Assembly (NCBI GenBank): GCA_000719105.1
Contig: JODX01000012.1
Coordinates: 1-64,000, forward strand
Length of the DNA stretch: 64,000 nucleotides
From: Streptomyces sclerotialus
GTDB taxonomy: Bacteria; Actinomycetota; Actinomycetes; Streptomycetales; Streptomycetaceae
Direction of reading: 5' to 3'
A program made the translations under genes and the position numbers. Positions 1 through 8,862 of this stretch are shown here, one piece after another (position 1 is the stretch's first letter; the number at the start of each line of letters is the position of its first letter). The notes under the pieces were generated by a model that saw only the letters and a program-made list of their open reading frames with translations, was not told where the DNA came from and did not search any database.

Positions 1-172
1 GCAGGGCGCCATCTGGAACATCGACTCCTTCGACCAGTGGGGCGTCGAACTCGGCAAGGTCCTCGCCAAGCGCGTCGAACCCGCCCTCACCGAAGGCGCC
101 GAGGTGCCCGGTCTGGACGAGTCGTCGAAGGCGCTGGTCGCCAAGTACCGGGAGCTGCGCGGCCGGAAGTAG
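1..172 (+). CDS. pgi: glucose-6-phosphate isomerase, C-terminal fragment
   Basis: Interconverts glucose 6-phosphate and fructose 6-phosphate in the cytoplasm. Only the last 56 residues are inside the window; the reading frame starts at base 2 and ends with TAG at 170-172. The stretch [17 protein letters not shown] is the well-conserved C-terminal signature of the PGI family (usually written [12 protein letters not shown]), which makes the call firm despite the truncation by the window edge. The gene converges on the pentose-phosphate operon of the opposite strand, and a shared hairpin separates the two. Co-location of PGI with Zwf is metabolically sensible because both act on glucose 6-phosphate. 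Confidence 0.93.
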   Translation, partial: QGAIWNIDSFDQWGVELGKVLAKRVEPALTEGAEVPGLDESSKALVAKYRELRGRK

Positions 173-182
173 GCGTGCGAAA

Positions 183-220
183 GCGGCGGAGGGTGCCCCG
201 TACGGGACACCCTCCGCCGC
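183..220. terminator. bidirectional hairpin terminator between pgi and pgl
   Basis: A 38-nt inverted repeat, almost perfect, with arms starting GCGGCGGAGGGTG and ending CACCCTCCGCCGC around a GTAC centre. It begins 11 nt after the pgi stop and lies 22 nt beyond the pgl stop on the other strand, so it can serve both convergent genes. There is no T-tract, which is usual for Streptomyces hairpins. Confidence 0.75.
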
Positions 221-241
221 ATCGTCGTCCAGGACGGTCGC

Positions 242-1024
242 TCAGGGCGACGCCGGCGGGTACAGCGACCGCGGAAGCTGAGCGGCCGCCGTCTGGTCCA
301 GCAGCCACAGCGTCCGGGAGCGTCCCTGCGCGCCCGCGGCCGGGGCCTGGATCTCGCCCGCGCCCGACAGGGCCATCGCCACGGCGTTCGCCTTGTCCTC
401 GCCGGCCGCGAGCAGCCACACCTCACGGGCCGAGCGGATCGCCGGCAGGGTGAGGGTGATCCGGGTCGGCGGCGGCTTCGGGGCGCCGTGCACGCCGACC
501 ACCGTCCGCTCGGTCTCCCGCACCGCGGGCAGCTCCGGGAAGAGCGAAGCGACGTGGGTGTCCGGGCCGACGCCCAGCATCAGCACGTCGAACGCCGGTA
601 CCGCGGAGTGGTTCTCCGGGCCCGCGGCCCGCACCAGCTCCTCCGCGTACGCCTCCGCCGCGGCGTCCGCGTCGTTCCCGTACGGCCCGTCGGAGGCGGG
701 CATGGCGTGCACGCGCTTCGGGTCGAGCGGTACGGAGTCCAGGAGGGCCTCGCGGGCCTGGGTGACGTTGCGCTCGGGGTCGCCCTCGGGCAGGAACCGC
801 TCGTCGCCCCACCACAGGTCGAGCCGGCCCCAGTCGATGGCGTCCCGGGCGGGGGCGGCGGCCAGCGCGGCCAGCAGGCCGTTGCCGTTGCGGCCACCGG
901 TGAGGACGACCGAGGCGGAGCCGCGCGAGGCCTGCGCGTCCACGATCTTCGTGATCAGCCGGGCCGCGGCGGCCTGCGCCATCAGCTCCTTGTCGCGGTG
1001 CACGACCAGCTGGGGAGTGCTCAC
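242..1024 (-). CDS. pgl: 6-phosphogluconolactonase (DevB/Pgl)
   Basis: Hydrolyses 6-phosphoglucono-delta-lactone to 6-phosphogluconate, the second step of the oxidative pentose-phosphate pathway. The 260-residue protein has family landmarks in order: VVLTGGRNGNGLL near the N-terminus, DLWWGDERFLP, NVTQAREALL, and LMLGVGPDTHVASLFP, the last matching the usual GxGxDGHxASLFPG with T in place of the more common G before H. The GTG start is chosen because it overlaps the opcA stop as GTGA (1021-1024), the coupling used throughout this operon. It is the last gene of tkt-tal-zwf-opcA-pgl and ends just before a hairpin shared with pgi. Confidence 0.93.
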   Translation of the reverse strand: MSTPQLVVHRDKELMAQAAAARLITKIVDAQASRGSASVVLTGGRNGNGLLAALAAAPARDAIDWGRLDLWWGDERFLPEGDPERNVTQAREALLDSVPLDPKRVHAMPASDGPYGNDADAAAEAYAEELVRAAGPENHSAVPAFDVLMLGVGPDTHVASLFPELPAVRETERTVVGVHGAPKPPPTRITLTLPAIRSAREVWLLAAGEDKANAVAMALSGAGEIQAPAAGAQGRSRTLWLLDQTAAAQLPRSLYPPASP

Positions 1025-2241
1025 TTGGTGGCCGCCTTCCTCGACGTCGTCGTCTTCTTCGCCGGCGTCTTCTTGGCCGTGGTCCTGGCGGCCGTGGCCT
1101 TGGTGGCCGCGGTCTTCTTGGCCGGGGCCTTGGCTGCCTCCTCGGCCGGAGCCGCCGCCGGTGCCTCGTCGGCCGGAACCGGTGCCTCGTCGGCCGGCGC
1201 CGGTGCCTCGTCGGCCGGCGCCGGTGCCTCGTCGGTCGAGGGTGAGGACGATGCCTCCGGGGCCTCCGGGGCCTCCGGGGCCTCCGGGGCCTCGGAGGTT
1301 TCCGGCTCGGTCGCCTTGCCGGCCAGCCGCTCCACCCCGAACCGCAGCGCGGACGCGTACGTGTCGTCCGGGTCCAGCCGGCGCAGCTCCTCGGCGATCA
1401 GCTCGGACGTCTCGCGGCGCTTGAGCGCGACCGCCCGGGCGGGCTGGCCCTCGATCGACAGGGTCGCGAGGGAGCCGTCCGCGCGGTCCAGCGTGATGGA
1501 ACCGCAGGTCGTGGCCATCCGGACCGCGGTGAGGCCGGGGCCGGAGGACTGCGAGCGCTGCACCGGCACGTGCAGCCGGTCCGCGAGCCACATGGCGAGC
1601 AGCTCGCAGCTCGGGTTGAACTCCTCGCCCTCCACCTCGACCGACTCCACCTCGCAGGTGACCTGGTCCAGGGCCGCGGCCAGCATCGAACGCCAGGGCG
1701 TGATGCGGGTCCACGACAGGTCCGTGTCACCGGGGGTGTAGGCGTCGGCGCGGGCGGCGAGCTCGCGCACCGGGTGCTCGGCGGCGTAGGTGTCGGTGAC
1801 TCTGCGCTGGGCGAGGGCGCCGAGCGGGTCGTTGGCCGGGTCGAGCGGCGCGTTCACCGGCCACCAGACGACCACGGGGGCGTCCGGCAGCAGCAGCGGC
1901 AGGACCACCGACTGGGCGTGGTCGGACACCTCGCCGTACAGCCGCAGCACGACCGTCTCGCCGGTGCCCGCGTCCGCGCCGACCCGGACCTCGGCGTCCA
2001 GCCGGGACGACGTGCGGTCGCGGGGGGAGCGGGAGACGCGCTTGATGACCACGAGCGTGCGCGAGGGGTGCTCGCGGGAGGCGTCGTTGGCGGCCTTCAG
2101 CGCGTCGTAGGCGTTCTCCTCGTCGGTGACGATGACCAGGGTGAGCACCATGCCGACGGCGGGCGTGCCGATGGCGCGGCGGCCCTGGACGAGCGCCTTG
2201 TTGACCTTGCCGGCCGTGGTGTCCGTGAGGTCGATCTTCAT
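1021..2241 (-). CDS. opcA: glucose-6-phosphate dehydrogenase assembly/effector protein OpcA with histone-like tail
   Basis: OpcA is the allosteric effector or assembly factor of glucose-6-phosphate dehydrogenase in actinobacteria and cyanobacteria, and here it is translationally coupled to zwf (ATGA overlap at 2238-2241). The first about 305 residues are the ordinary OpcA region (MKIDLTDTTAGKVNKAL; VVVWWPVNAPLDP). The last about 97 residues are low complexity: EAP repeats, then APADE repeats, then a Lys/Ala-rich end with AKAPAKKTAATKATAART and KKTPAKKTTTSRKAATK, which resembles histone H1 or actinobacterial HU tails. The DNA coding this tail contains tandem 9-bp and 21-bp repeats. Core function is secure; a role for the tail is unknown and not implied by the family. 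Confidence 0.9.
   Translation of the reverse strand: MKIDLTDTTAGKVNKALVQGRRAIGTPAVGMVLTLVIVTDEENAYDALKAANDASREHPSRTLVVIKRVSRSPRDRTSSRLDAEVRVGADAGTGETVVLRLYGEVSDHAQSVVLPLLLPDAPVVVWWPVNAPLDPANDPLGALAQRRVTDTYAAEHPVRELAARADAYTPGDTDLSWTRITPWRSMLAAALDQVTCEVESVEVEGEEFNPSCELLAMWLADRLHVPVQRSQSSGPGLTAVRMATTCGSITLDRADGSLATLSIEGQPARAVALKRRETSELIAEELRRLDPDDTYASALRFGVERLAGKATEPETSEAPEAPEAPEAPEASSSPSTDEAPAPADEAPAPADEAPVPADEAPAAAPAEEAAKAPAKKTAATKATAARTTAKKTPAKKTTTSRKAATK
1160..1288. repeat. tandem repeats inside the opcA tail
   Basis: Two adjoining tandem arrays lie within the coding sequence. Positions 1160-1240 hold a 21-bp unit, GGTGCCTCGTCGGCCGGCGC plus one C, in almost four copies, encoding the APADE-type repeat. 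Positions 1253-1288 hold a 9-bp unit GCCTCCGGG in four copies, encoding EAP-type repeats. Both unit lengths are multiples of three, so copy-number change would alter tail length without breaking the frame. Such arrays are prone to slippage. Confidence 0.85.
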
Positions 2242-3761
2242 GGCCGGCGCCAGCTCCGTCCGTCTCGTTCGAGCATTTCGTCCGCCTCGTCGGGGCCCCA
2301 CGTGCCCGCCGGGTACTGGGCGGGCCGGCCGTGCGTGTCCCAGTACTCCTCGATCGGGTCGAGGATCTTCCAGGACAGCTCGACCTCCTCGGTGCGCGGG
2401 AAGAGGTTCGAGTCGCCGAGCAGGACGTCGAGGATGAGCCGCTCGTACGCCTCCGGGCTGGACTCGGTGAACGACTCGCCGTACGCGAAGTCCATGGACA
2501 CGTCCCGGATCTCCATGGAGGTGCCGGGCACCTTGGAGCCGAACCGGACCGTGACGCCCTCGTCGGGCTGGACGCGGACGACGATCGCGTTGGAGCCCAG
2601 TTCCTCGGTGGCCGTCGTGTCGAAGGGGGAGTGCGGGGCGCGCTGGAAGACGACCGCGATCTCCGTCACCCGGCGGCCGAGGCGCTTGCCGGTGCGCAGG
2701 TAGAAGGGGACGCCCGCCCAGCGGCGGTTGTCTATCTCCACCTTGATCGCGGCGTAGGTGTCGGTCTTCGAGTTCGGGTCGATGCCCTCTTCCTCGAGAT
2801 AGCCGGTGACCTTCGCGCCGCCCTGCCAGCCGGCCGCGTACTGGGCGCGCACGGTGTCCCGGCCCAGGTCCTTCGGCAGCCGGACCGCGCCGAGCACCTT
2901 GGTCTTCTCGGCGGCGAGCGCGTCCGCGTCGAAGGACGAGGGCTCTTCCATGGCCATGAGGGCGAGGAGCTGGAGGAGGTGGTTCTGAATGACGTCGCGG
3001 GCGGCGCCGATGCCGTCGTAGTAGCCGGCGCGGCCGCCGATGCCGATGTCCTCGGCCATGGTGATCTGGATGTGGTCGACGTACGACCGGTTCCAGATCG
3101 GCTCGAACATCTGGTTGGCGAAACGCAGCGCCAGGATGTTCTGGACGGTCTCCTTGCCCAGGTAGTGGTCGATGCGGAAGACCTGGTCCGGGGCGAAGAC
3201 TTCGTGGACGAGGCCGTTGAGCTCCTCGGCCGACTTCAGGTCGTGGCCGAAGGGCTTCTCGATGACGGCGCGGCGCCAGGAGTCCTTGGTCTGGTCGGCC
3301 AGCCCGTGCTTCTTGAGCTGCTGGATGACCACGGGGAAGGCGCCCGGCGGCACGGAGAGGTAGAAGGCGAAGTTGCCGCCCGTGCCCTGGGCCTGGTCCA
3401 GCTCCTCGATGGTGTGGCGCAGCCGCACGAACGCGTCGTCGTCGTCGAACGTGCCCTGCACGAACCGCATGCCCTGGATGAGCTGCTGCCAGACCTCCTC
3501 GCGGAAGGGGGTGCGGGCGTGTTCCTTGACCGCGTCGTGCACCACCTGGGCGAAGTCCTCGTGTTCCCACTCGCGGCGGGCGAACCCGACGAGCGAGAAG
3601 CCCGGGGGCAGCAATCCGCGGTTGGCGAGGTCGTACACGGCGGGCATCAGCTTCTTACGTGACAAGTCACCCGTGACACCGAAGATGACCAGGCCCGACG
3701 GCCCCGCGATGCGCGGGAGCCGTCGGTCCGCGGTGTCACGCAGCGGATTGCTGCTCGACAA
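2238..3761 (-). CDS. zwf: glucose-6-phosphate 1-dehydrogenase
   Basis: Oxidises glucose 6-phosphate to 6-phosphogluconolactone, producing NADPH; the entry step of the oxidative pentose-phosphate pathway. The 507-residue protein shows the nucleotide-binding segment VIFGVTGDLSRKKLMPAVY and the active-site signature FRIDHYLGKETVQN with the catalytic His-Tyr and Lys. Length is normal for the family. The chosen start is TTG, giving LSSSNPLRDTADRR; a GGAGGG Shine-Dalgarno sequence lies 8 nt upstream inside the end of tal, and the gap to the tal stop is only 4 nt. The 3' end overlaps opcA as ATGA. Neighbours supply its effector and the next enzyme, so this is a complete functional unit. Confidence 0.95.
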   Translation of the reverse strand: MSSSNPLRDTADRRLPRIAGPSGLVIFGVTGDLSRKKLMPAVYDLANRGLLPPGFSLVGFARREWEHEDFAQVVHDAVKEHARTPFREEVWQQLIQGMRFVQGTFDDDDAFVRLRHTIEELDQAQGTGGNFAFYLSVPPGAFPVVIQQLKKHGLADQTKDSWRRAVIEKPFGHDLKSAEELNGLVHEVFAPDQVFRIDHYLGKETVQNILALRFANQMFEPIWNRSYVDHIQITMAEDIGIGGRAGYYDGIGAARDVIQNHLLQLLALMAMEEPSSFDADALAAEKTKVLGAVRLPKDLGRDTVRAQYAAGWQGGAKVTGYLEEEGIDPNSKTDTYAAIKVEIDNRRWAGVPFYLRTGKRLGRRVTEIAVVFQRAPHSPFDTTATEELGSNAIVVRVQPDEGVTVRFGSKVPGTSMEIRDVSMDFAYGESFTESSPEAYERLILDVLLGDSNLFPRTEEVELSWKILDPIEEYWDTHGRPAQYPAGTWGPDEADEMLERDGRSWRRP

Positions 3762-3765
3762 AGTG

Positions 3766-4884
3766 TCAGCCCTCCGAGGGAGCGAGGCGCTCGAGCTCCG
3801 CCTTGGTCGACGAGAGCAGGTCGTTCCAGGAGGCCTCGAACTTCTCGACGCCCTCCTTCTCCAGCAGCTCGACGACCTCGTCGTACGAGATGCCGATCTT
3901 CTCCAGCGCGTCGAGCTCGGCACGGGACTGCTCGTAGGTGCCGGCGATGGTGTTGCCCCGGATCTCGCCGCTCTCCTCGGTCGCGAAGAGGGTGGCCTCC
4001 GGCATGGTGTTCACCGTGTTCGGCGCGACCAGCTCGTCGACGTAGAGCGTCTTCTTGTACGCGGGGTCCTTCACACCGGTGGAGGCCCACAGCGGACGCT
4101 GCTTGTTGGCGCCCGCCTTCTCCAGAGCCTGCCAGCGGTCGGAGGAGAAGACCTCCTCGTACGCCTGGTAGGCGAGGCGCGCGTTGGCGAGACCGGCCTT
4201 GCCGCGCAGCGCCTTGGCCTCGTCGGTGCCCTGGGCGTCGATCCGCTTGTCGATCTCGGTGTCCACGCGGGACACGAAGAAGGAGGCCACCGAGTGGATC
4301 TTCGACAGGTCCAGGCCGCGCTCCTTGGCCTTCTCCAGGCCGGTGAGGAAGGCGTCCATGACGGCGCGGTAGCGCTCCAGCGAGAAGATCAGCGTGACGT
4401 TGACGCTGATGCCGAGGCCGATGACCTCGGCGATCGCCGGGAGGCCCGCCAGAGTGGCCGGGATCTTGATGAGCGTGTTGGGGCGGTCCACCAGCCAGGC
4501 CAGCTGCTTGGCCTCGGCGACGGTCGCCTTGGTGTTGTGCGCCAGGCGCGGGTCGACCTCGATGGAGACCCGGCCGTCCTGGCCGTTCGTCGAGTCGAAC
4601 AGCGGGCGCATGATGTCGGCGGCGTCGCGGACGTCCGCCGTGGTGATCATGCGGATGGCCTCTTCGACGGTGACCTTGCGGAAGGCCAGGTCGGAGACCT
4701 GCTGGTCGTAACCGTGACCCTCGGAGATCGCCTTCTGGAAGATCGACGGGTTGGTGGTGACGCCCACGACGTGCTGCTGGTCGATCAGTTCGGCGAGATT
4801 GCCGGACGTGATCCGCTTGCGCGACAGGTCGTCCAGCCAGATCGCGACGCCTTCCTCGGAGAGGCGCTTGAGTGCGTCTGTCAT
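3766..4884 (-). CDS. tal: transaldolase
   Basis: Transfers a dihydroxyacetone unit between sedoheptulose 7-phosphate and glyceraldehyde 3-phosphate in the non-oxidative pentose-phosphate pathway. The 372-residue protein belongs to the longer actinobacterial Tal type. Visible landmarks are [13 protein letters not shown] near residue 40, [12 protein letters not shown] with the Schiff-base lysine, and [18 protein letters not shown]. The ATG start is preceded by GTAGGAGA. It lies 34 nt after tkt and 4 nt before zwf in the same direction, so it is probably on one transcript with both. Confidence 0.95.
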   Translation of the reverse strand: MTDALKRLSEEGVAIWLDDLSRKRITSGNLAELIDQQHVVGVTTNPSIFQKAISEGHGYDQQVSDLAFRKVTVEEAIRMITTADVRDAADIMRPLFDSTNGQDGRVSIEVDPRLAHNTKATVAEAKQLAWLVDRPNTLIKIPATLAGLPAIAEVIGLGISVNVTLIFSLERYRAVMDAFLTGLEKAKERGLDLSKIHSVASFFVSRVDTEIDKRIDAQGTDEAKALRGKAGLANARLAYQAYEEVFSSDRWQALEKAGANKQRPLWASTGVKDPAYKKTLYVDELVAPNTVNTMPEATLFATEESGEIRGNTIAGTYEQSRAELDALEKIGISYDEVVELLEKEGVEKFEASWNDLLSSTKAELERLAPSEG

Positions 4885-4918
4885 GGAAATTACATCTCCT
4901 ACGTGTCGTATATGAGCG

Positions 4919-6857
4919 TCAGCGCTGGGCGGCCGCGAGGGATTCCCGGGCGACGGAGGCCACGTTCTCGGCAGTGAAACCGAACTCGCGGAACAGCACC
5001 TTTGCGTCGGCCGAAGCTCCGAAGTGCTCCAGCGAAACAATGCGTCCGGCGTCACCGACGTACTTGTGCCAGGTCAGCCCGATACCGGCCTCGACCGCGA
5101 CGCGCGCCTTCACGGACGGCGGCAGAACGCTGTCCCGGTACCCCTGGTCCTGCTCCTCGAACCACTCCACCGACGGCATGGACACCACGCGCGTGGGGAC
5201 ACCGTCGGCCTGGAGCTGCTCACGCGCCTCGACGGCCACGTGCACCTCGGAACCGGTGGCGATCAGGACCACCTGCGGCGCGGTGTTCTGCCCTTCGGGC
5301 CCTTCGGCCTCGAACAGCACGTAACCGCCGCGCGCCGCGTCCTCGTTCGGCTCGTAGGTCGGCACGCCCTGACGGGTGAGGGCCAGACCGTGCGGGGCGC
5401 CCTTGCCGAACTCCTTGGTCCAGCGCTTCATGATCTCGCGCCAGGCGATGGCGGTCTCATTGGCGTCGGCCGGGCGGACGATGTTCAGGCCCGGGATGGC
5501 GCGCAGCGAGGCGAGGTGCTCGACCGGCTGGTGGGTCGGGCCGTCCTCGCCGAGGCCGATGGAGTCGTGCGTCCACACGTAGGTCACCGGCAGGTGCATC
5601 AGCGCGGAGAGGCGGACGGCGTTGCGCATGTAGTCGGAGAACACCAGGAAGGTGCCGCCGTAGATGCGGGTGTTGCCGTGCAGCGCGATGCCGGATCACC
5701 GCGCCGAGCGCCTGGAGGACCTTGCCGGACGCGGCACGCGTGGCCACGGCCTTGCCCGCCTCGAAGACCGGGAGCTTCTCCTCCCAGCCCGTGGGCAGCT
5801 CGCCCTTGGCGATCCGGTCGAACTCGGCGGCCCGCTCCGGGTTGGCGTCCCGCCACTCCTGCAGCTTCTTGTCCCACGCGGCACGCGCCTCGCGGCCGCG
5901 CTCGGCCAGCGCGCGCGTGTGCGCGATGACCTCGTCGGAGACCTCGAAGTGCTTCTCCGGGTCGAAGCCGAGGACGCGCTTGGTGGCCGCGACCTCCTCG
6001 TCGCCCAGCGCCGAGCCGTGCGCGGCCTCGGTGTTCTGCGCGTTCGGGGCCGGCCAGGCGATGATCGTGCGCATCGCGATGAAGGACGGGCGGTCCGTCA
6101 CCGCCTTGGCGGCCTCGATCGCCGCGTACAGGGCCTTGACGTCGATGTCGCCGTCCTCGGCGGGCTGCACACGCTGCACGTGCCAGCCGTACGCCTCGTA
6201 CCGCTTGACGGTGTCCTCGGAGACGGCGGTCTCGGTGTCGCCCTCGATCGAGATGTGGTTGTCGTCCCACAGCATGATCAGGTTGCCGAGCTTCTGGTGC
6301 CCGGCCATCGACGAGGCCTCGGCGGCGATGCCCTCCTGGAGGCAGCCGTCACCGGCGATCACGAAGATGTGGTGGTCGAAGGGGGACTCGCCCTCGGCGG
6401 CCTCCGGGTCGAACAGACCGCGCTCGTAGCGGGCGGCCATGGCCATGCCCACCGCGTTGGCGACACCCTGACCCAGCGGGCCGGTGGTGGTCTCGACACC
6501 CTTGGTGTGCCCGTACTCGGGGTGACCCGGCGTCTTCGAGCCCCAGGTGCGGAAGGACTGCAGGTCCTCCAGCTCCAGGCCGAAGCCGCCCAGGTACAGC
6601 TGGGTGTAGAGGGTCAGGGACGAGTGGCCCGCGGACAGCACGAACCGGTCACGGCCGGTCCAGTCCGTGTCGGACGGGTCGTGGCGCATCACCTTCTGGA
6701 ACAGGGTGTACGCGGCCGGAGCGAGGCTCATCGCCGTACCCGGATGGCCGTTTCCGACCTTCTGTACGGCATCGGCGGCGAGGACTCGGGCGGTGTCGAC
6801 GGCCCGCTGGTCGAGTTCGGTCCACGCGAGGTCTGATGTGGTCGGCTTGGTGCTCAC
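4919..6857 (-). pseudogene. tkt: transketolase, broken by internal deletion and frameshift
   Basis: Two long fragments of one transketolase are visible in different frames. The N-terminal part (GTG start at 6857, MSTKPTTSDLAWTELDQR) carries the thiamine-diphosphate region, including NGHPGTAMSLAP, GPLGQGVANAVGMA and VIAGDGCLQEG, up to GKVLQALGAVI at about 5695. The C-terminal part resumes as GIALHGNTRIYGG in the next frame and runs to the TGA at 4919. Between them the expected stretch with DLAGSN and the GIREH motif (the glutamate that activates thiamine diphosphate) is absent, about 50-55 codons judging from family length. Neither fragment has other damage, so the event is recent or an assembly error. 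In its intact form it would transfer two-carbon units in the pentose-phosphate pathway, and it heads the operon. Confidence 0.88.
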
Positions 6858-7290
6858 CCTGAGTCAGGGCTCCTCTCCACAGGTTGAATGCCGGTGTTCT
6901 GCGGCACCGGCCGGTGTTGAGCCTACCCCCGCCGGAACGTGCATCTTTTCGAGTCATTCAAGACTTCATTCCAGACTGCGTGGACTGTCCTCCATCCGCC
7001 TCCCGACCGGGCGCTTTCGCAGGTCGGAAGCCCGGGATTCCGCATTTGACACCTGAATACGCATCCGGTCACCCGACTGCTCAATCGAGTGCTCGATCGA
7101 GCGGAGTGCGGCTCTTTCCGCACGCCGGATTCGTCGCTGCCGCGGACGCCGGATTCGTCCGTGCTGCGCCCTTCGCGCGGCACCCCCCAACACGACCCCA
7201 CCCCTCTGAAGGGCTCGCTCTGGGCAACGTCTACAGTGGCGTGGTACGCGCGAGCCTTTACCGGGAGTTCACACCTGGAGGCTCGCTGGG
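6858..7290. promoter_or_regulatory. divergent control region between tkt and ctaB
   Basis: A 433-nt gene-free region. Facing tkt, a TAGGCT -10-like box lies at 6925-6920, followed in the leader by the perfect palindrome CACCGGCCGGTG (6905-6916); the tkt ribosome binding site GAGGAG lies about 12 nt before the GTG. Towards ctaB, TACAGT at 7232-7237 is the best -10 candidate. A 24-bp near-palindrome sits at 7079-7102 (GCTCAATCGAG, two bases, CTCGATCGAGC; one mismatch), a plausible operator. A TTGACA at 7046-7051 has no convincing partner. No coding sequence is apparent. Confidence 0.5.
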
Positions 7291-8265
7291 ATGTCTCTGT
7301 CAGGGGTGTGCGTGACGGCCGTCGAATCCCGTCCACCGGGTGTGCTCGGGGCGAACAGCGCTAGCAGCCGGGGCCAGCGGCCGTTCGGGGCCCGCGTCAA
7401 GGCCTTCGTGGCACTCACCAAGCCGCGGATCATCGAGCTGCTGCTGATCACCACGGTTCCGGTGATGTTCCTGGCGGAACAGGGTGTGCCGGACCTGTGG
7501 CTGGTGCTGGCGACATGTGTCGGCGGATACCTCTCCGCGGGCGGCGCCAACGCGCTCAACATGTACATCGACCGCGACATCGACGCCCTCATGGAGCGCA
7601 CCGCACAGCGGCCGCTCGTCACGGGCATGGTCACTCCGCGTGAGGGCCTGGTCTTCGGTATCTCCCTCGCGGTGATCTCCACCCTCTGGTTCGGGCTGCT
7701 CGTCAACTGGCTGTCCGCGTGGCTCTCGCTCGGCGCGCTCCTCTTCTACGTCGTCGTCTACACGATGATCCTGAAGCGCCGCACGGCGCAGAACATCGTG
7801 TGGGGCGGCATCGCGGGCTGCATGCCGGTGCTGATCGGCTGGTCCGCCGTCACGAACTCCATGTCGTGGGCCGCCGTCATCCTCTTCCTCGTCATCTTCT
7901 TCTGGACGCCGCCGCACTACTGGCCGCTGTCGATGAAGGTGAAGGACGACTACGCGCGCGTGGGTGTGCCGATGCTGCCGGTCATCGCCTCCAACAAGGT
8001 GGTCGCCCGCCAGATCGTCATCTACAGCTGGGTGATGGTGGCCGTCTCGCTGCTGCTGACGCCGCTGGGCTACACGGGCTGGTTCTACACCGCGGTCGCC
8101 CTCGCGGCGGGCGGCTGGTGGCTGTGGGAGGCGCACGCCCTCCAGAACCGCGCCAAGGGCGGCGTGACCGGCGGGAAGCTGAAGGAGATGCGCCTGTTCC
8201 ACTGGTCCATCACCTATGTCTCGCTGCTGTTCGTGGCGGTGGCGGTGGATCCGTTCCTGCGGTAA
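7291..8265 (+). CDS. ctaB: protoheme IX farnesyltransferase (heme O synthase)
   Basis: Attaches a farnesyl group to protoheme to make heme O, the precursor of heme A for aa3-type cytochrome oxidase. The 324-residue integral membrane protein is of the UbiA superfamily: the first aspartate motif is [19 protein letters not shown], the second [13 protein letters not shown], and eight to nine hydrophobic segments follow [16 protein letters not shown]. The ATG is preferred over an in-frame GTG five codons later because CTGGAGG lies 10 nt upstream of it. ctaA, the next enzyme of the pathway, is encoded 2.7 kb away on the other strand. A hairpin follows the stop. Confidence 0.95.
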   Translation: MSLSGVCVTAVESRPPGVLGANSASSRGQRPFGARVKAFVALTKPRIIELLLITTVPVMFLAEQGVPDLWLVLATCVGGYLSAGGANALNMYIDRDIDALMERTAQRPLVTGMVTPREGLVFGISLAVISTLWFGLLVNWLSAWLSLGALLFYVVVYTMILKRRTAQNIVWGGIAGCMPVLIGWSAVTNSMSWAAVILFLVIFFWTPPHYWPLSMKVKDDYARVGVPMLPVIASNKVVARQIVIYSWVMVAVSLLLTPLGYTGWFYTAVALAAGGWWLWEAHALQNRAKGGVTGGKLKEMRLFHWSITYVSLLFVAVAVDPFLR

Positions 8266-8286
8266 CCCGCTTTCTTCCTGTCGTAC

Positions 8287-8322
8287 GGGCGGGGTTCGTG
8301 GCCAAGACCACGGACCCCGCCC
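8287..8322 (+). terminator. hairpin after ctaB
   Basis: Inverted repeat with 15-nt arms, GGGCGGGGTTCGTGG and CCACGGACCCCGCCC, one mismatch, loop CCAAGA, starting 21 nt after the ctaB stop. No T-tract. Confidence 0.7.
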
Positions 8323-8359
8323 GTCGCCGTCTGGGCTACCCGTCGGTAGCATCCTGGCC

Positions 8360-8716
8360 ATGGCAGACACCCAGCAGGTTGACGAGACCACCGGCGCCGC
8401 CCAGGACGCCAAGGCCGAGCGCGCCGCGGCCAAGCTCGCCAAGCGGATCTCCGCGTTCGCCAAGGAGCACGGCGGGGCCGAGGGCCACGTCGAGTACCTC
8501 GGTGAGCGCGGCGCCCGCATCGTGCTCGTCGGCGAGGACGGCGCCTGGGGCGACCTCGTGGCCCCCGCCCAGGCGCTCGCCGAGGAGGCCGTACGGAAGT
8601 CCGGGATCACCGTGCACGAGGCCTTCGACGGCGACTTCGCGGCCAAGGTGCGGACCGGCCCGTACGAGTGGTCGAGGATGGCGGGCATCCAGGTGGGCGG
8701 TCCGAAGAACGGCTGA
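8360..8716 (+). CDS. conserved hypothetical protein, 118 residues
   Basis: I do not recognise a named family. The protein starts MADTQQVDETTGAAQDAKAE, has an Ala/Lys-rich helical first third (KAERAAAKLAKRISAFAKEH) and then an alternating hydrophobic segment (VEYLGERGARIVLVGEDGAW), so a small alpha/beta cytoplasmic protein is likely. There is no signal peptide or membrane span. No Shine-Dalgarno sequence precedes the ATG, but a TAGCAT box ends 7 nt upstream of it, the layout of a leaderless transcript. It stands alone between the ctaB hairpin and an amidohydrolase gene. Coding character is supported by strong third-position GC. Confidence 0.75.
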   Translation: MADTQQVDETTGAAQDAKAERAAAKLAKRISAFAKEHGGAEGHVEYLGERGARIVLVGEDGAWGDLVAPAQALAEEAVRKSGITVHEAFDGDFAAKVRTGPYEWSRMAGIQVGGPKNG

Positions 8717-8862
8717 CGCCCGGGTCCACGGGGGCCGTGCGGACACGCCACCACGCGGCCGACGGTGATCGGTCGTTCGTACGGGGTGGGTGACAGCAAC
8801 ACCCGGTGCCCGGTTCACCCGTTAGGACGTGTGGAGACACGGTCCAGTCACGGGAGACCCGG

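Noticed and set aside
1160..1288. Possible CRISPR-like array
   Set aside because: The repeats are contiguous without spacers, are in frame within opcA and encode a low-complexity tail.
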